Below, in pieces: positions 1 through 11,122 of a stretch of DNA of 64,000 nucleotides (position 1 is the stretch's first letter; each line of letters begins with the position of its first letter). Origin of the DNA: Acanthopleura granulata (lineage: Eukaryota > Mollusca > Polyplacophora > Chitonida > Chitonidae). The notes beneath the pieces are model-generated. The model was given only the letters and a program-made list of their open reading frames with translations, did not search any database and had not been told where the DNA came from. Both the position numbers and the translations under genes were made by a program. The stretch lies in contig JABBOT010000001.1 of the NCBI GenBank assembly GCA_016165875.1, positions 44,692,847 through 44,756,846 on the forward strand. Direction: 5' to 3'.

Positions 1-991
1 TGTGTGATAATAAGATTACCTTTAATATTTTTTTGAAAATCTCAGTAGTCAAACTCACTCATTAACACTTGCCGCGAAAATTTTGTCCCAAACCTAGGTC
101 ACCAACTACGACAACTGATGCCACGTGCCTGGCGTGGTGTGAGGAGTGGTGATTTCAAAACCTAACTGACTAAAATATCTAAATTTAGGTTTTCCACACG
201 AACTGTTCCCAAAGGAATTTATCTGCTGGTATTAATCATCATCATGTAATTTGGAGAATGCAACAAAAGTGTCAGCAATGTTTCTAAAGGCCTAATTTTT
301 GTTCCTTCTTCGACAATTCAGAATGCTGGTAGATGATGATGTTGATTCAAAAGGTTATTATTGTAGAACGAATTATTGAGTTTGAGGTATCAAGTAGAAT
401 GCAATAGATCTAAGAATGATCAAGTGCAGACCATATATCATTTATCACATACATATCTCGTTGGACATTACAGAGATCTGAGACAAGTTTCTGGGTGGTT
501 TATTTCATGAAAATGTAATAGCAATGTGAGTTTGTGCATGGTTAATTAAAAATTGAAAATCTGATACTGAAACTATTGCAGAGCCTGTTTTTGTGAATCC
601 AATGACCGTATGGTAGCTTGCTTCATAGTTTTCATACTTTCTTTAAACAATCTTTACCATAAAGATGACATTTATGACAAGTGACCCAAACACTTACCTG
701 AATGGCACTAAGAAACCAGCCATAAAGCAGTTAGTGACAACTTGTTTTGTTGTTTTCTTATTTTTCAGGGCAACAGAAAATCGCAGTGAATGTAGTCAGG
801 AGGGAAGTTATGCCCTTCCTTTAGACAAGCTAATCAATGAAAGTTTACGTAACCAATCAAAACCTTGGTTCATTTATATAACACATGGTATACTGAAATT
901 GACATTGCTGTTGTTATATCACTGACAGCGGCAAATTACAAAATAACTCACCTTATCATGTTATGTTAAAGCCATGTAATTAAAATAATAC
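1..991. other. TYW2 intron or downstream sequence, no exon seen
   Basis: This stretch lies downstream of the TYW2 exon 2 donor at 991. I looked on the minus strand for the expected continuation (L-G-x-E-L-W and the SAM-binding block) and found none, so the next exon is probably off the left edge. No other gene is visible. Confidence 0.5.
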
Positions 992-2505
992 CTGTGCCTT
1001 GCCATTTGCTATCCACAAATGCTCCACCAGGTAGAAGGGCGAGATCGCCATGTATTTCCCAGCGTTTAGGAATTGTTGCCAGCATGTCAGAAGTCAAAGC
1101 CATATCTGACTCTACCATCAGTGCTCTAATATTTTCCACCAGAATCTTTTGAGGCTGTTTCAACCTGGATGTCCTTGAGGCAGGCAGATCAAGCTGAACG
1201 ACTTCAAAGTCCTTGCCTTCACTAGGCTGTAACTGGATGTCCTCCAGTAACCTCTTAACAATGTCACCATCTAGCACAGGGATGGCAACTTGGTGTGGCT
1301 CTACATACTTTAATCTCCTACTCCCATCCCACACACCAGATGTTTCCAATATTTTTCTGTAAATGTGAAAAAGAATGAAATAAGAATTTATCTATTTATT
1401 TGATTGGTAAGATACTGTGGATGACAGTCTGCTATAATCAACATTATGCTCTCAGTGACTCTGTTATGTGCTGTTGTGGCAAGACACCTACTTCATAAAA
1501 GCAAAACAGCTATGACAACTATCACTGTTTCACCACAAAAGCACATAACCGAGTCGTAGAGAGTGTAATTGCAATTGCAGTGGACTGGCATCAACACAAC
1601 CTCTTACTTCAACGCTGGTTAAAGGATAAAGGATGAAGGTAAGACCGTTTACTAGCTATTGCGGGTCTTAACTGTCATTACATACCCGTTGTGTGTATCG
1701 AAAATGCAGCATACAAGAACTCTGGACTTACTACATGATGTTGCAGCTACAGCTCCTGTTGCTCAGTGCTCTAAACGTAGCTACCAGGAGCTAAGTAATT
1801 GTATGTCTCACATTGTTTATCTTGCATGAATTCCTCTCCACTGCTAAGATCATGCTTTCCTTATATGCTCTTTGTCAAGTCATGCTAGACTGGCACGTTA
1901 GTGTTGAGTTGTCAATTTGAGTTGTCACTTTTGGACCAGCGGAGCTTCTGTTAATGTTCTCTTCTGTTCACTGATCAAACTCGGCCTACTTACCACTAGT
2001 GCATAAACTCTTAAGATTTTAATTCTATGCCCATAGTGACTAGTAAGACGTTGATTTCAGGATTTATTTTGAGCAAATGACGGCTATAGGAAAGACTAGG
2101 GTGCTGTCACGTGGTAAAGTGACGTCAATTCATTAACATGATGAAATGTCCTTTATGATAATGAACATTGAAAAAGTGGGCGAGCCGCGAACAGTGCGAC
2201 AAGCCTAATCTTTACAACTGTCAAAGTGAGGTCTGATTTTATGTTTAAATCTGTTTTCATGCAACTTCTTGTTCAATTCAAGAAGGTGGACTGAACTTTG
2301 ATTGTGCAAGCCTATGGAGGGTTCAGTTTCCGTGACATTGAATGAACAGAATGTTGTAAAATGCCTCCCATAGACCAGGTGTTGCTCCAGACTGCTGGCA
2401 CCTCAGTTTGTTATGCTGCTGTAAATGTACGTCTGCATACCTAAACAACTGTACATTTTCCTTCGAAACAAGAACAGCACTCGCACCATTACAATCTGTC
2501 ATCAT
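992..2505 (-). CDS. TRMT12: TYW2/TRMT12, tRNA wybutosine-synthesizing protein 2, 5' part (2 coding exons)
   Basis: TYW2 moves the 3-amino-3-carboxypropyl group of S-adenosylmethionine onto the tricyclic base at position 37 of tRNA-Phe during wybutosine synthesis. Coding exon 1 is 2505-2441 (ATG at 2505, 21 codons plus AG; donor GTATGC). Coding exon 2 is 1356-992 (acceptor TTTACAG; donor GTATTA at 991). Joining them gives a single Arg codon (AG|A) and the run VQLFRKILETSG. Recognition rests on two blocks also found in human TRMT12: HQVAIPVL (human GSVALPVL) and IPKRWEIHGDLALLP (human LPRSWQRHGNLLLLS). Only the N-terminal ~143 aa are here; the methyltransferase-like domain must be in exons left of position 1, because I see none in 1-990. 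A second in-frame ATG follows the first directly. The gene is divergent from the G-gamma gene. Identity is inferred from remembered human sequence. Confidence 0.82.
2092..2216 (+). repeat. Dispersed repeat, copy A (in TYW2 intron)
   Basis: Shares a diverged ~120-bp match with 3165-3284 in the same orientation. The best conserved part is CACGTGGTAAAGTGACGTCA here against CACGTGGTAGGGTGACGTCA there, followed by ATTCATT, AAATGTCCTTT, ACAT..GAAAAGTGG and CTTTACAA. It contains an E-box (CACGTG, 2108-2113) and a full CRE palindrome (TGACGTCA, 2120-2127). Confidence 0.8.
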
Positions 2506-2841
2506 TTTACATTTCAAGTCCAACTGCCTTACTTTTCGACAGAGGACTACTCGCTGTTATCACTCTTACATATGCAAAACTATTTTTTACAGTAGCTGAC
2601 TGTATGAAAAATACACAAAAATTAATGATGCACTGACACGAGATCATTATGTGTATAACTTTTAATTCGGCAAGACGCTTTAAATTTTCCGTATTATTCC
2701 AAAGTCCTTAAAATCGATACTCCCTGATGTTAATTGCCCCCGAGATCTCGCGATAACTCCAACAACGCCATTTTCTTCATCTTTGTTAGACGATACGCGT
2801 ATTTATTTTAGTGAAAACGACGAATTATCCCTTGCATAAAT
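2506..2841. promoter_or_regulatory. Putative bidirectional promoter between TYW2 and G-gamma
   Basis: 336 bp separate the divergent start codons. The segment holds TCTCGCGA at 2746-2753, a half of the TCTCGCGAGA element common in TATA-less housekeeping promoters, and CGCCATTTT at 2766-2774, a YY1-like site (GAAAATGGCG on the minus strand). I see no clear TATA box in a suitable place. Transcription start points cannot be read from sequence. Confidence 0.55.
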
Positions 2842-5800
2842 ATGTCTAGCCAAATCCAGACCCTGCAAAAGCAGGTTGCACAGCTCAGACAAGAAGCCAG
2901 CATCCAGAGGATACCTGTATCACAGGCAGTAGAAGAGTGAGTAGACTATTAGTACATCGGTGGTGTTCCTTTCCTGAAACTCCAATCCCCAGGTTCCCAC
3001 CCTTGCTATATTACTCATAATCATATGGTTTGTTTACGGTTTTGTTTCTAAATGATATGAAATAGGCAAAGCCTAGATGCGAACGAAGTGAAACAGTTGC
3101 GCTTCTCCTTGACAATAGAAAGGATTGAGCTGTTTGTCCTTGCTTGACAAATTTAGGCAGTAGTGAGGATGAGGGTGATATCACGTGGTAGGGTGACGTC
3201 AATTCATTGAAAAATGTCCTTTTCTCAGTAAACATCGGAAAAGTGGTTCAGCGACGAACAATAGCTCAACCTATTCTTTACAAAGCCCCAAATTTATGAT
3301 GCTTTGGGTGATACCTTTGGTGCATGCTTTTTAGGGCTAGGAGCTTTTCGCCCAGCCCCAAGAGACATTGTCGTATGACGCTGTTTCAAGTCAGAATTAT
3401 GTAACACAGGGTGAATATTGTAGAGGACTTGCACATGTACTGGAAATTGGGAGAATGGGAGTTCACTGAATACAACGCATTCAGAAACGTGGAACTAAGA
3501 AAACCTCTCCCCACCTTTAACAAGGCGTTTCATAGCTGTGTAGTCTTTTGTTCTTTTCTCCAGTATGTCTTGGGTATGTGTTAATGGGCATATGTGTCGG
3601 TTTAATTACATTACACTGTGCATTGACCATTAGCCATCAGGGTGTCTTGATGTCTTTGAGACCTCCTATTCTGATGAATTTAACATGGGGAAATGTGGGA
3701 CCTCGCCTTTTTGCAGGGCTTATGGTGACGTGACACGATCGTTGCTACCCTTACAAGCTCTCAGGTTCTGCTTTGGTCCAGCCTAAGACCTAGACCTAAA
3801 AAAATAAAAAAATTACAGAACATATCTCCAGATAACATTAAATGTATCCTTTCCAAATCTGTTTCCCTAATGGTTCTCTACACATGAATAGTTTCCCTTT
3901 TCTGGCCATAAGTATTAACTGACCTCTCTTCATTAGGGGTTCAGGCCATTCAGGCATGAATCCCTGTTGTATCTGTTAGGATCATTTGTTTTTATTATTA
4001 TTCTCAGCAAAAGTGTGACACGTTTCTAGCGAAAACAGTTAGGCCGAAGTTTATGACATTGTGGTATGTTTGTCTGTATGACTTGTAGTTGTGCATCGAA
4101 TCTTTTGGGAGGATATGGTCACGTGACTTGGCGACCATACTGGGTTTTGATGAAAACCTTTAAAAATCTTCTTCTCCAGAACAGCTGATGCGATTGAGCT
4201 GAAATTCAAACTGTCGTTGCACAAAGCCTAGGTACATTCATGGTGATAACGAAAAATTTCTGCTTTGAAAATTGTTCAAGCTTGCTATTGGGTGACCGAA
4301 AAATTCGTTTTTTGCTAATAATTTCTACTCTTGTACCCATGATGCCCAACAAATAGTCCTACCTCATGCAGTTTTGGACGCCGAGTCCAGATGTGTACAT
4401 TTTGGGAAACCGGAAGTGACGTCATCAAAACTGAAAATGGGTATATCTCCATAACCAATGAAGCTAGAGTCGCAGTCTTAAGGGCTAACAACATCCCCAG
4501 GTATGGAGACACATTTTACAAAACCGGATATGAAGTCAGCAAGCCGGAAGTAGTACATGCCCAAAAAAAATTGCCAGTTTTGCACATTTCAAAATTGAAA
4601 AACTTCTGCCACTAAAATGGCATGGCAGAATTGCATGAAATTTAGGTAGGTAGTAGGCCTCAGGACTGTCTTTCGTGTGGCTAAAAGCTTAGGTGTCCTA
4701 GGTCACGTGATCTATCTGCCATATCGGGTCACTACTCAAAGTTTTGAAAGGCATTTTCTTCCAAACCCCGAATCTGATTGACCTGAAATTTTCCACATGT
4801 AACAGCTGTTGCCTATGAATTAGGTTGACGCGTAAAAGGAATGCAATACATGCGCAAATAACCACATCCAGAAGTGGTGTCCTTTGAAAACAAAAATTTG
4901 GAATTTGAATCTTCTAAACATGCTAACAGACGTAGTTTGACGTTCCTATCACGAATCTGATCTTATTTCCTTGCTACAATGCATATTTTTGTCATAAACC
5001 GCGATCAAAACACAAAAAAGCGCAATTTCCCCCAGGTCACTTGACAGAAAACTGTTACAGCTGTTAAGCTGAAGATCGCCCAGTGAAAAATGCTATACAT
5101 CATCTCTAGGCGTGCTGAAAATCTTTGAGCTGGCTTAAAAAATACATCATCTTTAGGGCGTCAAGATTTGAGAAAAGGCCGATTTACTATATTTGGCACA
5201 TGTGCGTCTATATGATATATAATGCACCTACCTTGCATTCATGTTTAGGATGAATGTACAAATACTGAAAGCATGCTACCCGACATAGTTTGACGTCCTG
5301 ATAAAGATTCTGGTCTTATTTCTTTCTTATGATGCATACCTTTTGTTGTAAATCGCGATGAAATTGCAGAAAAACGCAATTTCCTCCATATTTGCAGGTC
5401 ACGTGAGAGAAGACGGTTAAAGCTTTGAAGCTCAAGATCGCTCAGTTGGAAGTACTATGTATGTGCTGTATGCGTGCTGAAAATCTTTGATTTGTCTTAA
5501 AAAATGCAGGATGTATTGGGCTTCAAAAGTTTACAAAAGGCCGATTTATTATATTTGGCAGATTTTCATGTATATACTATATAATGGATATACAATGAAT
5601 GCATGTTTAGGCTGAATGTACAAACATTATAAGTATACTACCCGACCTAATTTGACGTCCTGATTACCAGTCTGGTCTTATGTCTTTCCTGCCATGTATA
5701 GTTTTCCTGCAGTTTGAGTGCAACGAGGCGCAATTTTCCCCCATATTTGCAGGTAGCCAAGTAATCACATGACGTTTCATAGTGGAAACGCTATATGTGA

Positions 5801-7643
5801 TTACTTGGCTAATTTGCAGGAAACGTGAATGAAAACTGTTACAGCTGTAAACATGACAAGCGCCTAGTGCAAAAGCCTACAAATTTACTGCATGTGTGCT
5901 GTGATTTGTCGGTGAAATCTCTTCACTGTGTGGTACACGTATAGACATACACATGCTTGTAATTTTCGATCCAACAGTAAACAAAGCGTCTCTTTCCCTG
6001 TGTTGACTATCTATGTAGAGCATTTGTAACTTCACTGCTGAGCAAAGTTTGTCGCTAGGAGCTAAAAGCAAATCAGGTGCTTCCACACGTCAGCCCACTT
6101 TTAGTTTTGCACTCATAACATGAAAGATGCGTCAGCTTCGTGCTTTATCAATTGCCTCCGGTGACTGTCACTCAAACCCAAAAATGAACAACTCTCTCGC
6201 CACTCCAAAGCTGCCAAAGGACCCTTACAAACAATTTCCAATTCCTGCACGTAAACCACACCTGTTCGCAATGCATCATGGGTAATTCTTAACAAACCCA
6301 ACAGAATTTGCCCATTATTATTACCATTCTAATATAAGTCCACAGCCACGCTGCAATCTCTGCAAAATTTATACACACCTATGCAACCTTAGTCATAACC
6401 AACCCAGTCAACACAACTCTTATTAGCCCAAATTCAATCGTTAAAGAAATACCGCCGTTTCCAGTTTCTTTTCAGGGCTCTACCTTACATACCAGCAAGG
6501 AAGAGATGGGCTTTAGGATGCCGCGTAGAACAGAAACTAGGGAACTGTACCCCGTGGCTTTGGATTTCTCAACCATTTTCAAGACAACAGCAGACAACTC
6601 TGCTTATTCCTTCTAGCTATTTAGAGCACAATTTCATATCTTTATATCTCTCCTAACGTCCCCTGCCAGCTACATACATTCTGTCCTCACATGCTCTCAA
6701 ACCTGGACTGAACCCAGGCGAATCACATGGGACATAGGAGCAGGGTAGCCGTATGTCCCATGTCGAGCAAGTTGAAATGTACACACTTATCCAGGTGCAC
6801 TCATCGCCAAGCCTGACACATGCATTTACCATGCATTCGTGTTTAGGATAAAAGTGCACAGGGAGGCACATCTACTGTATATGTGCAGATGTAACCAAAG
6901 AAACGCTACAGACATGCACATACAGGCTCCATCGGCTTGAACCCCGGCATCGCTGTCCCTGACAGCTATATATTTCACTTTAATCTTACATCATTCAGGT
7001 CAGTGAATCTAGCCAGGTCCAGGTTTCTGTTAACATTTTTAAATATTCGCATTTATTTCTGTTCCACAACATCCTTCCTGTGCAAGATATGCTGTGAGTG
7101 ACATAAAATTTCCCCTCAAAATGTGCATTTTCAGAGGCACATATTTATCATAGAATATTACTTTGGGTGCCAAGACTTCCATTTTTCGGGTAGTGATGTT
7201 AGTTCATACAGTACCTTTGTGACAGATAGAAATGAGACAAACATCAATAAACCTGTTAGATCAGGCAAAATGTGAACTCTGACATGGACAAAATTTTAGG
7301 TCATGTGGAACTATGAATTTAGGCAGAATTTTTAATCAAGGTGTCTCACTTCCAAATTTTGTCCTATTTCCCCTTTTCTCCCATGTTAAATTAATTAGAA
7401 TAGGATGTCTCGAAGACGCTGGCTGAACCTATGTGTGGTACAACATGTATACATGTATATATATATGTTTATGTAATGAAAGAAATAATGAGTTGATGAT
7501 AAAAATAATGACTACAGTATGTGTTTGTGTGTTTTAGGCTGCTCAATTACATGAATCAGAACTCAAACAGTGATGCTCTGGTAGTAGGTGTTACCCCATC
7601 TGAAAATCCCTTCAGAGATCAGAAAAGCTGCACTATACTATGA
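2842..7643 (+). CDS. Heterotrimeric G-protein gamma subunit, complete, 66 aa, two exons
   Basis: The protein pairs with G-beta and anchors the dimer to the inner face of the plasma membrane for receptor signalling. Exon 1 is 2842-2936 (donor GTGAGT); exon 2 is 7538-7643 (acceptor TGTTTTAG). They join in phase through a split Glu codon (GA|G). Visible hallmarks are an N-terminal coiled-coil helix (VAQLRQEASIQR), the second helix with VSQAVEELLNY, the NPFRDQK segment and a C-terminal CTIL box. Leu in the last position predicts geranylgeranylation. The DALVVGV and NPFR...SC..L pattern is closest to vertebrate gamma-10/gamma-5, but I do not assign a one-to-one orthologue. Length fits the family (65-75 aa). 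An A at -3 supports the start, and an in-frame stop (TAA at 2838-2840) sits just upstream. The 4.6-kb intron carries tandem repeats. Confidence 0.93.
3165..3284 (+). repeat. Dispersed repeat, copy B (in G-gamma intron)
   Basis: Partner of 2092-2216. E-box CACGTG at 3182-3187 and CRE TGACGTCA at 3194-3201 keep the same spacing as in copy A. The two copies sit on either side of the divergent promoter. Confidence 0.8.
4905..5876 (+). repeat. Tandem repeat, ~357-bp unit, three diverged copies
   Basis: Landmarks recur at matching offsets: TTTGACGT(C/T)CT near 4936, 5289 and 5650 (steps of about 353 and 362), CGCAATTTCC or a close variant, CGTGCTGAAAATCTTTGA at ~5109 and ~5472, and AAAAGGCCGATTTA followed by TATATTTGGCA at ~5172 and ~5534. 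Copy 3 is interrupted by the 58-bp hairpin element at 5754-5811. Related, more diverged sequence with GGTCACGTGA continues left to about 4110. All of it lies in the G-gamma intron. Confidence 0.85.
5754..5811. mobile_element. 58-bp hairpin mini-element with 9-bp target-site duplication
   Basis: Perfect 17-bp inverted arms (TAGCCAAGTAATCACAT at 5754-5770, reverse complement at 5795-5811) enclose a second inner dyad (CGTTTC 5773-5778 / GAAACG 5785-5790). It is flanked by direct repeats ATTTGCAGG at 5745-5753 and 5812-5820. Copy 2 of the surrounding tandem repeat has a single ATTTGCAGG at the same place, so it shows the empty site. A 9-bp duplication suits Mutator-type transposition; counting one A into the element gives 8 bp, as for hAT. 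Confidence 0.85.
5877..7537 (+). other. Remainder of the G-gamma intron
   Basis: No exon, SINE or array recognised. AT-rich, ending in a typical GTGTTTGTGTGTTTTAG acceptor. Confidence 0.6.
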
Positions 7644-8260
7644 AAATGTTCCTCACAGGTAAGAAGATTCTGATTGTGCTGATAACTCTCAGCCTGATCT
7701 ATTGTCAACAAAGTTTGTTGTTACACGTAATAGAAAAGCTGGAAATGTCTGTGTCTGTTGAGAACACCCATACACGGGCACTTTGCTGACCTGCAGAAGT
7801 GGCTAACAGACACAGAAGTGAAAGATAACATGGGAAGGTGTAACCATCAAGGAAATGAACGACAAAGAATAATCTTCTTGGAAGTATGGCTGTCGGATAG
7901 TAACAGAAAATGCCAATCTAAAATCCATTCAAACCAAACCCTTTTAACTTGGGAACATTGGCAAAACTTAAATTTGGGTTTCAGTGTAAATGTTTGATGC
8001 AGAGCTTTCAATAAAATTTTAAGTTATTCAGACGATACTTTGACTTCATTGCCTGCACTACTAAAACTGCAAATTCAGGTCTTTAGTAGGAAACATTTGA
8101 AATGACAGTGATGAGTCTGATGGCATTCTGCTAATTTTCCGTTGTGTTAAATGTGGACTACAGATTACACTAAAAGGAACAGTGACGTATATTTTGTCCA
8201 TGGAGACTATTGGTAATCTTTTTTCTCTTTTTCCCTCTTCATTTCAGACTGTTTTGCTGT
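7644..8260 (+). other. G-gamma 3' UTR with probable 3' UTR intron
   Basis: Fifteen bases after the stop is a strong donor, CACAG|GTAAGA at 7658/7659. A strong acceptor lies at 8246-8247 after a long pyrimidine tract (TTTTCTC...CATTTCAG). The pair suggests a spliced 3' UTR resuming at 8248. A poly(A) signal AATAAA at 8010-8015 inside that intron would serve an unspliced short form. I find no AATAAA soon after 8248, so the distal 3' end is not defined. Confidence 0.45.
8010..8015 (+). terminator. Poly(A) signal AATAAA for the short G-gamma transcript
   Basis: Canonical AATAAA 367 bp after the G-gamma stop codon. It is the first such hexamer after the coding region. Confidence 0.45.
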
Positions 8261-8479
8261 GTCTCCGCTGCCCCATATGATGATGCGATTGTATATGTCT
8301 TCTCAGCCGTAGATCACTCTCTGAACAACCCAGACAAGCTTTTGCCCAGTCAGCTGATCTCACTGACTGTCAAAATTGGCTTACTCGTGTTTTTTTTAGA
8401 TAACAGATATGCACAGCGTAACATTTTGTCCTTACAGGATGTCATGCAAGTCAAACCAAAACGTTTACTTTCACCATGA

Positions 8480-10798
8480 TATATACATGTTTGTCAAATT
8501 TTTTGGCAAGATTATGTGGAGTTGTTTGTCTTACGTAAATAGTGTTATGTAATACAGGGTGCAATACCCAAATCGTTCTCATCATTTTTTCTCTTCATGG
8601 TTATGCTTCTTGTTTTTGTTATAACTCATGTCTAACTTTGTCAGCCGTGTGCAATCTTATGGCACTGAGATTTTGTCAGTTTTCTAACTGGGCTGTTTTA
8701 TGTTCATTCAAGGCCTGTTTTGGTATTATTTTAGAGGATATTGAAAGATTTTGGAACAAGAGATTTTGCGTTGGTGCTGTAAGAATACCCTAGCATGGTA
8801 TCACACCACTGGCCATTGGAAGACTGTTATGCTGCATTATTTACTTCTGTAACTAATAACCAATAACCAATATGTAATGATCAGATATGTTCCAAAACAC
8901 TCTTAGGGTTTGGTTGTCACACTTTGAATGTTAACTTGTTTTCTACAAATGCCAGTGTTTAGTTACAAAAGCTGAGATAACCTTTGTAGTCAGCTATCTT
9001 CATGGAATACAGTTCTAGCCCATAGTCAGACACCTCTGTTTTATTAGGAATGATGGATTTCTGAACAAGGCAACAATTTCTCACGTTATACAGGACATTT
9101 CAGTGCTGATATTAGCTTTGGTATCAACAGATAACAAGCTGCAGCTATTAGTGGCATTGAAACATTGCGTGTAACAAATACGAAGTAATTATCCATAAGC
9201 CATTGCCTGGTTCCTTTACCTATCAACTTCTAGATACCACTTCAGGGTGGATTTCATCTGTTATGTTAATAACAAGGATACAGTAAGAATAAGGTCATAA
9301 CCATGGCTGAATCTGAAGAACAGAGAAGCTGGCTATTGTGATTTGAGGAATTGTGTTGACCACCACCCAGTTGGTCAAATATGATTTCTTTTTCTAGCTT
9401 TGTTTTGGTAATCTTCAAGGACAATTATCCTGACTTTGACAAACACTTTCATTGCTCAACATTAAAAATGGCTGAATCACAACTTTCGTCATGCACTTGT
9501 CTTCACTCTCGGGTGCTGAACTAAATGTTACTCAAACTTTCAACAGCATTCTATATTATAATATTGTCTCCTGTATTATGCAGCATTTTTTTTTTTTACA
9601 GCATAAACCGTGTAATGGGGTTTACCATTTACAGTAATTTTTAATCAGGCTTAGTCATTTTACTTGTGACCCTTTTATAAAGGCTGTCTTAATTTATTTG
9701 TTAATATAATACATACTCACAATATGAATATGTACATGTAGTGTTAGTGTTTTGAATATGTAACACGAAGTATGGTATGGTTTTTTTTTGTGTTTTGGGG
9801 GGGGGGTTGTTTTGTTTTGGTTTTTTTTTGCTAGTAGTAAACTAAGACTTGTGAGAAAAAATACCAATACAATCTTGTGTGTTTTTAATCAATCTTCAAT
9901 TTCTGAAAAGCGTTTTCAGATTTGGTGTGCCTAGTTTTGTGCATTTGAGTCATATGTCGGAAGGCTAATCAGATTCTTGGCAAAATGCCGTGGTTTGCCT
10001 CTTGATTTCTGTTCAGCATTAGAGATGACAAACGACAGATTTGTCTTGAAGACGCTCTTGGAATACTGTGGTAATGTTACAGACGGACTGGCGTAGTTCT
10101 GTAATGGATTGACCTGGAAGACAACGAGGGCCTGATTCCTAAGATCAGTTGGTGTATCCATTTTCGACTGATTTATCTGGTGAAGGGCGATAATTTCCAA
10201 CCATTACATCTACCCCCAAAAGAGACAGTCGTCATACAAGTAAAATAACCGACCGACAGAATACAGTCAGTTATACACTTCAATCAAGGCTTTCTCGTAT
10301 TCGAGTTAAAAATGAGGACCTTCAGGAATGAAGGCATTATTACACAAGCGATTGGTGTGGAAAACATCGGCGCAGTCGGGAGTGTATTACGCCCCTTACA
10401 TCATTTAGATGTAGTTGTGCGGGATACTCAAAAGGCACACCATATGTAGTTAATTTTTAAAAGTGCACCCACCACCAGTTCAGGTTGATAGACACCTAAT
10501 TACGATTACACGATTACGTTACTCAAAACGATAGGCAGGGATTTCGTCACGTCCATAAATATATGCCTGTATATTAAGCGTCTACGTGGGCTATGGTGGC
10601 AAAGATTCGACTGCGCTCGTGCATTGACAATCAATGAACTGTAACGTTCATTGAAGACCTTTTTGTCTAGATATATCTCTCCCAACACTATAGCCTTACT
10701 GTAAATGACCTAATATTTAGTCCATGACGAAGATGTTCATTTGTCCTAGTTTTGAGAGCTCTGTTGACTTGAGAATGTGTGTTGAGGTTTGTTTGGAA
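8480..10798. other. Intergenic stretch after G-gamma, no supported gene
   Basis: Holds low-complexity G/T-rich sequence at 9781-9830. A minus-strand open frame at 9931-10200 (in-frame ATG at 10162-10160) has no recognisable domain. I see no splice-linked exons. Confidence 0.5.
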
Positions 10799-11114
10799 TG
10801 AATGCTTATTGTTTAACGCCCTACTCAAGAATATTTCACTTATACTAAGGCGATGTAGGACGGATTTCCACCGCATCTTTTAACTGGTGCTGCCTCACCG
10901 AGACGACTTGCCGGATACCCAACAAGCCCCCTCACCCAGTCACATTATACTGACACCGGGCCGACCAGGCCACCCTCTATCCTCTTATTGCTGAGCGCCT
11001 AGTGAGGAAGCGGGATGTACCATTCTTTTGTATAACCCAACCCAGGTTTGAACCCAGATCTCCCCGTCCGAAAGCGGACTCTCTACCAACAGCCCTATCC
11101 GGTCGGGTTGATTA
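10799..11114 (-). mobile_element. tRNA-derived SINE, family B, near full length
   Basis: Read on the minus strand it has a tRNA-like head with an A box (TGTTGGTAGAGAGTCC) and a B box (GGGTTCAAACCT), a body containing GTGACTGGGTGAGG and CTCGGTGAGGCAGCACC, and the tail AAGTGAAATATTCTTGAGTA followed by GGGCGTTAAAC. Flanking 8-bp duplications GTTTGGAA lie at 10791-10798 and 11115-11122. The body resembles widespread molluscan SINEs. No coding capacity. Confidence 0.85.
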
Positions 11115-11122
11115 GTTTGGAA

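Noticed and set aside
9931..10200. Minus-strand frame with in-frame ATG at 10162 (MDTPTDLRNQALVVFQ)
   Set aside because: Good start context but no domain, no clear splice partners and no composition shift.
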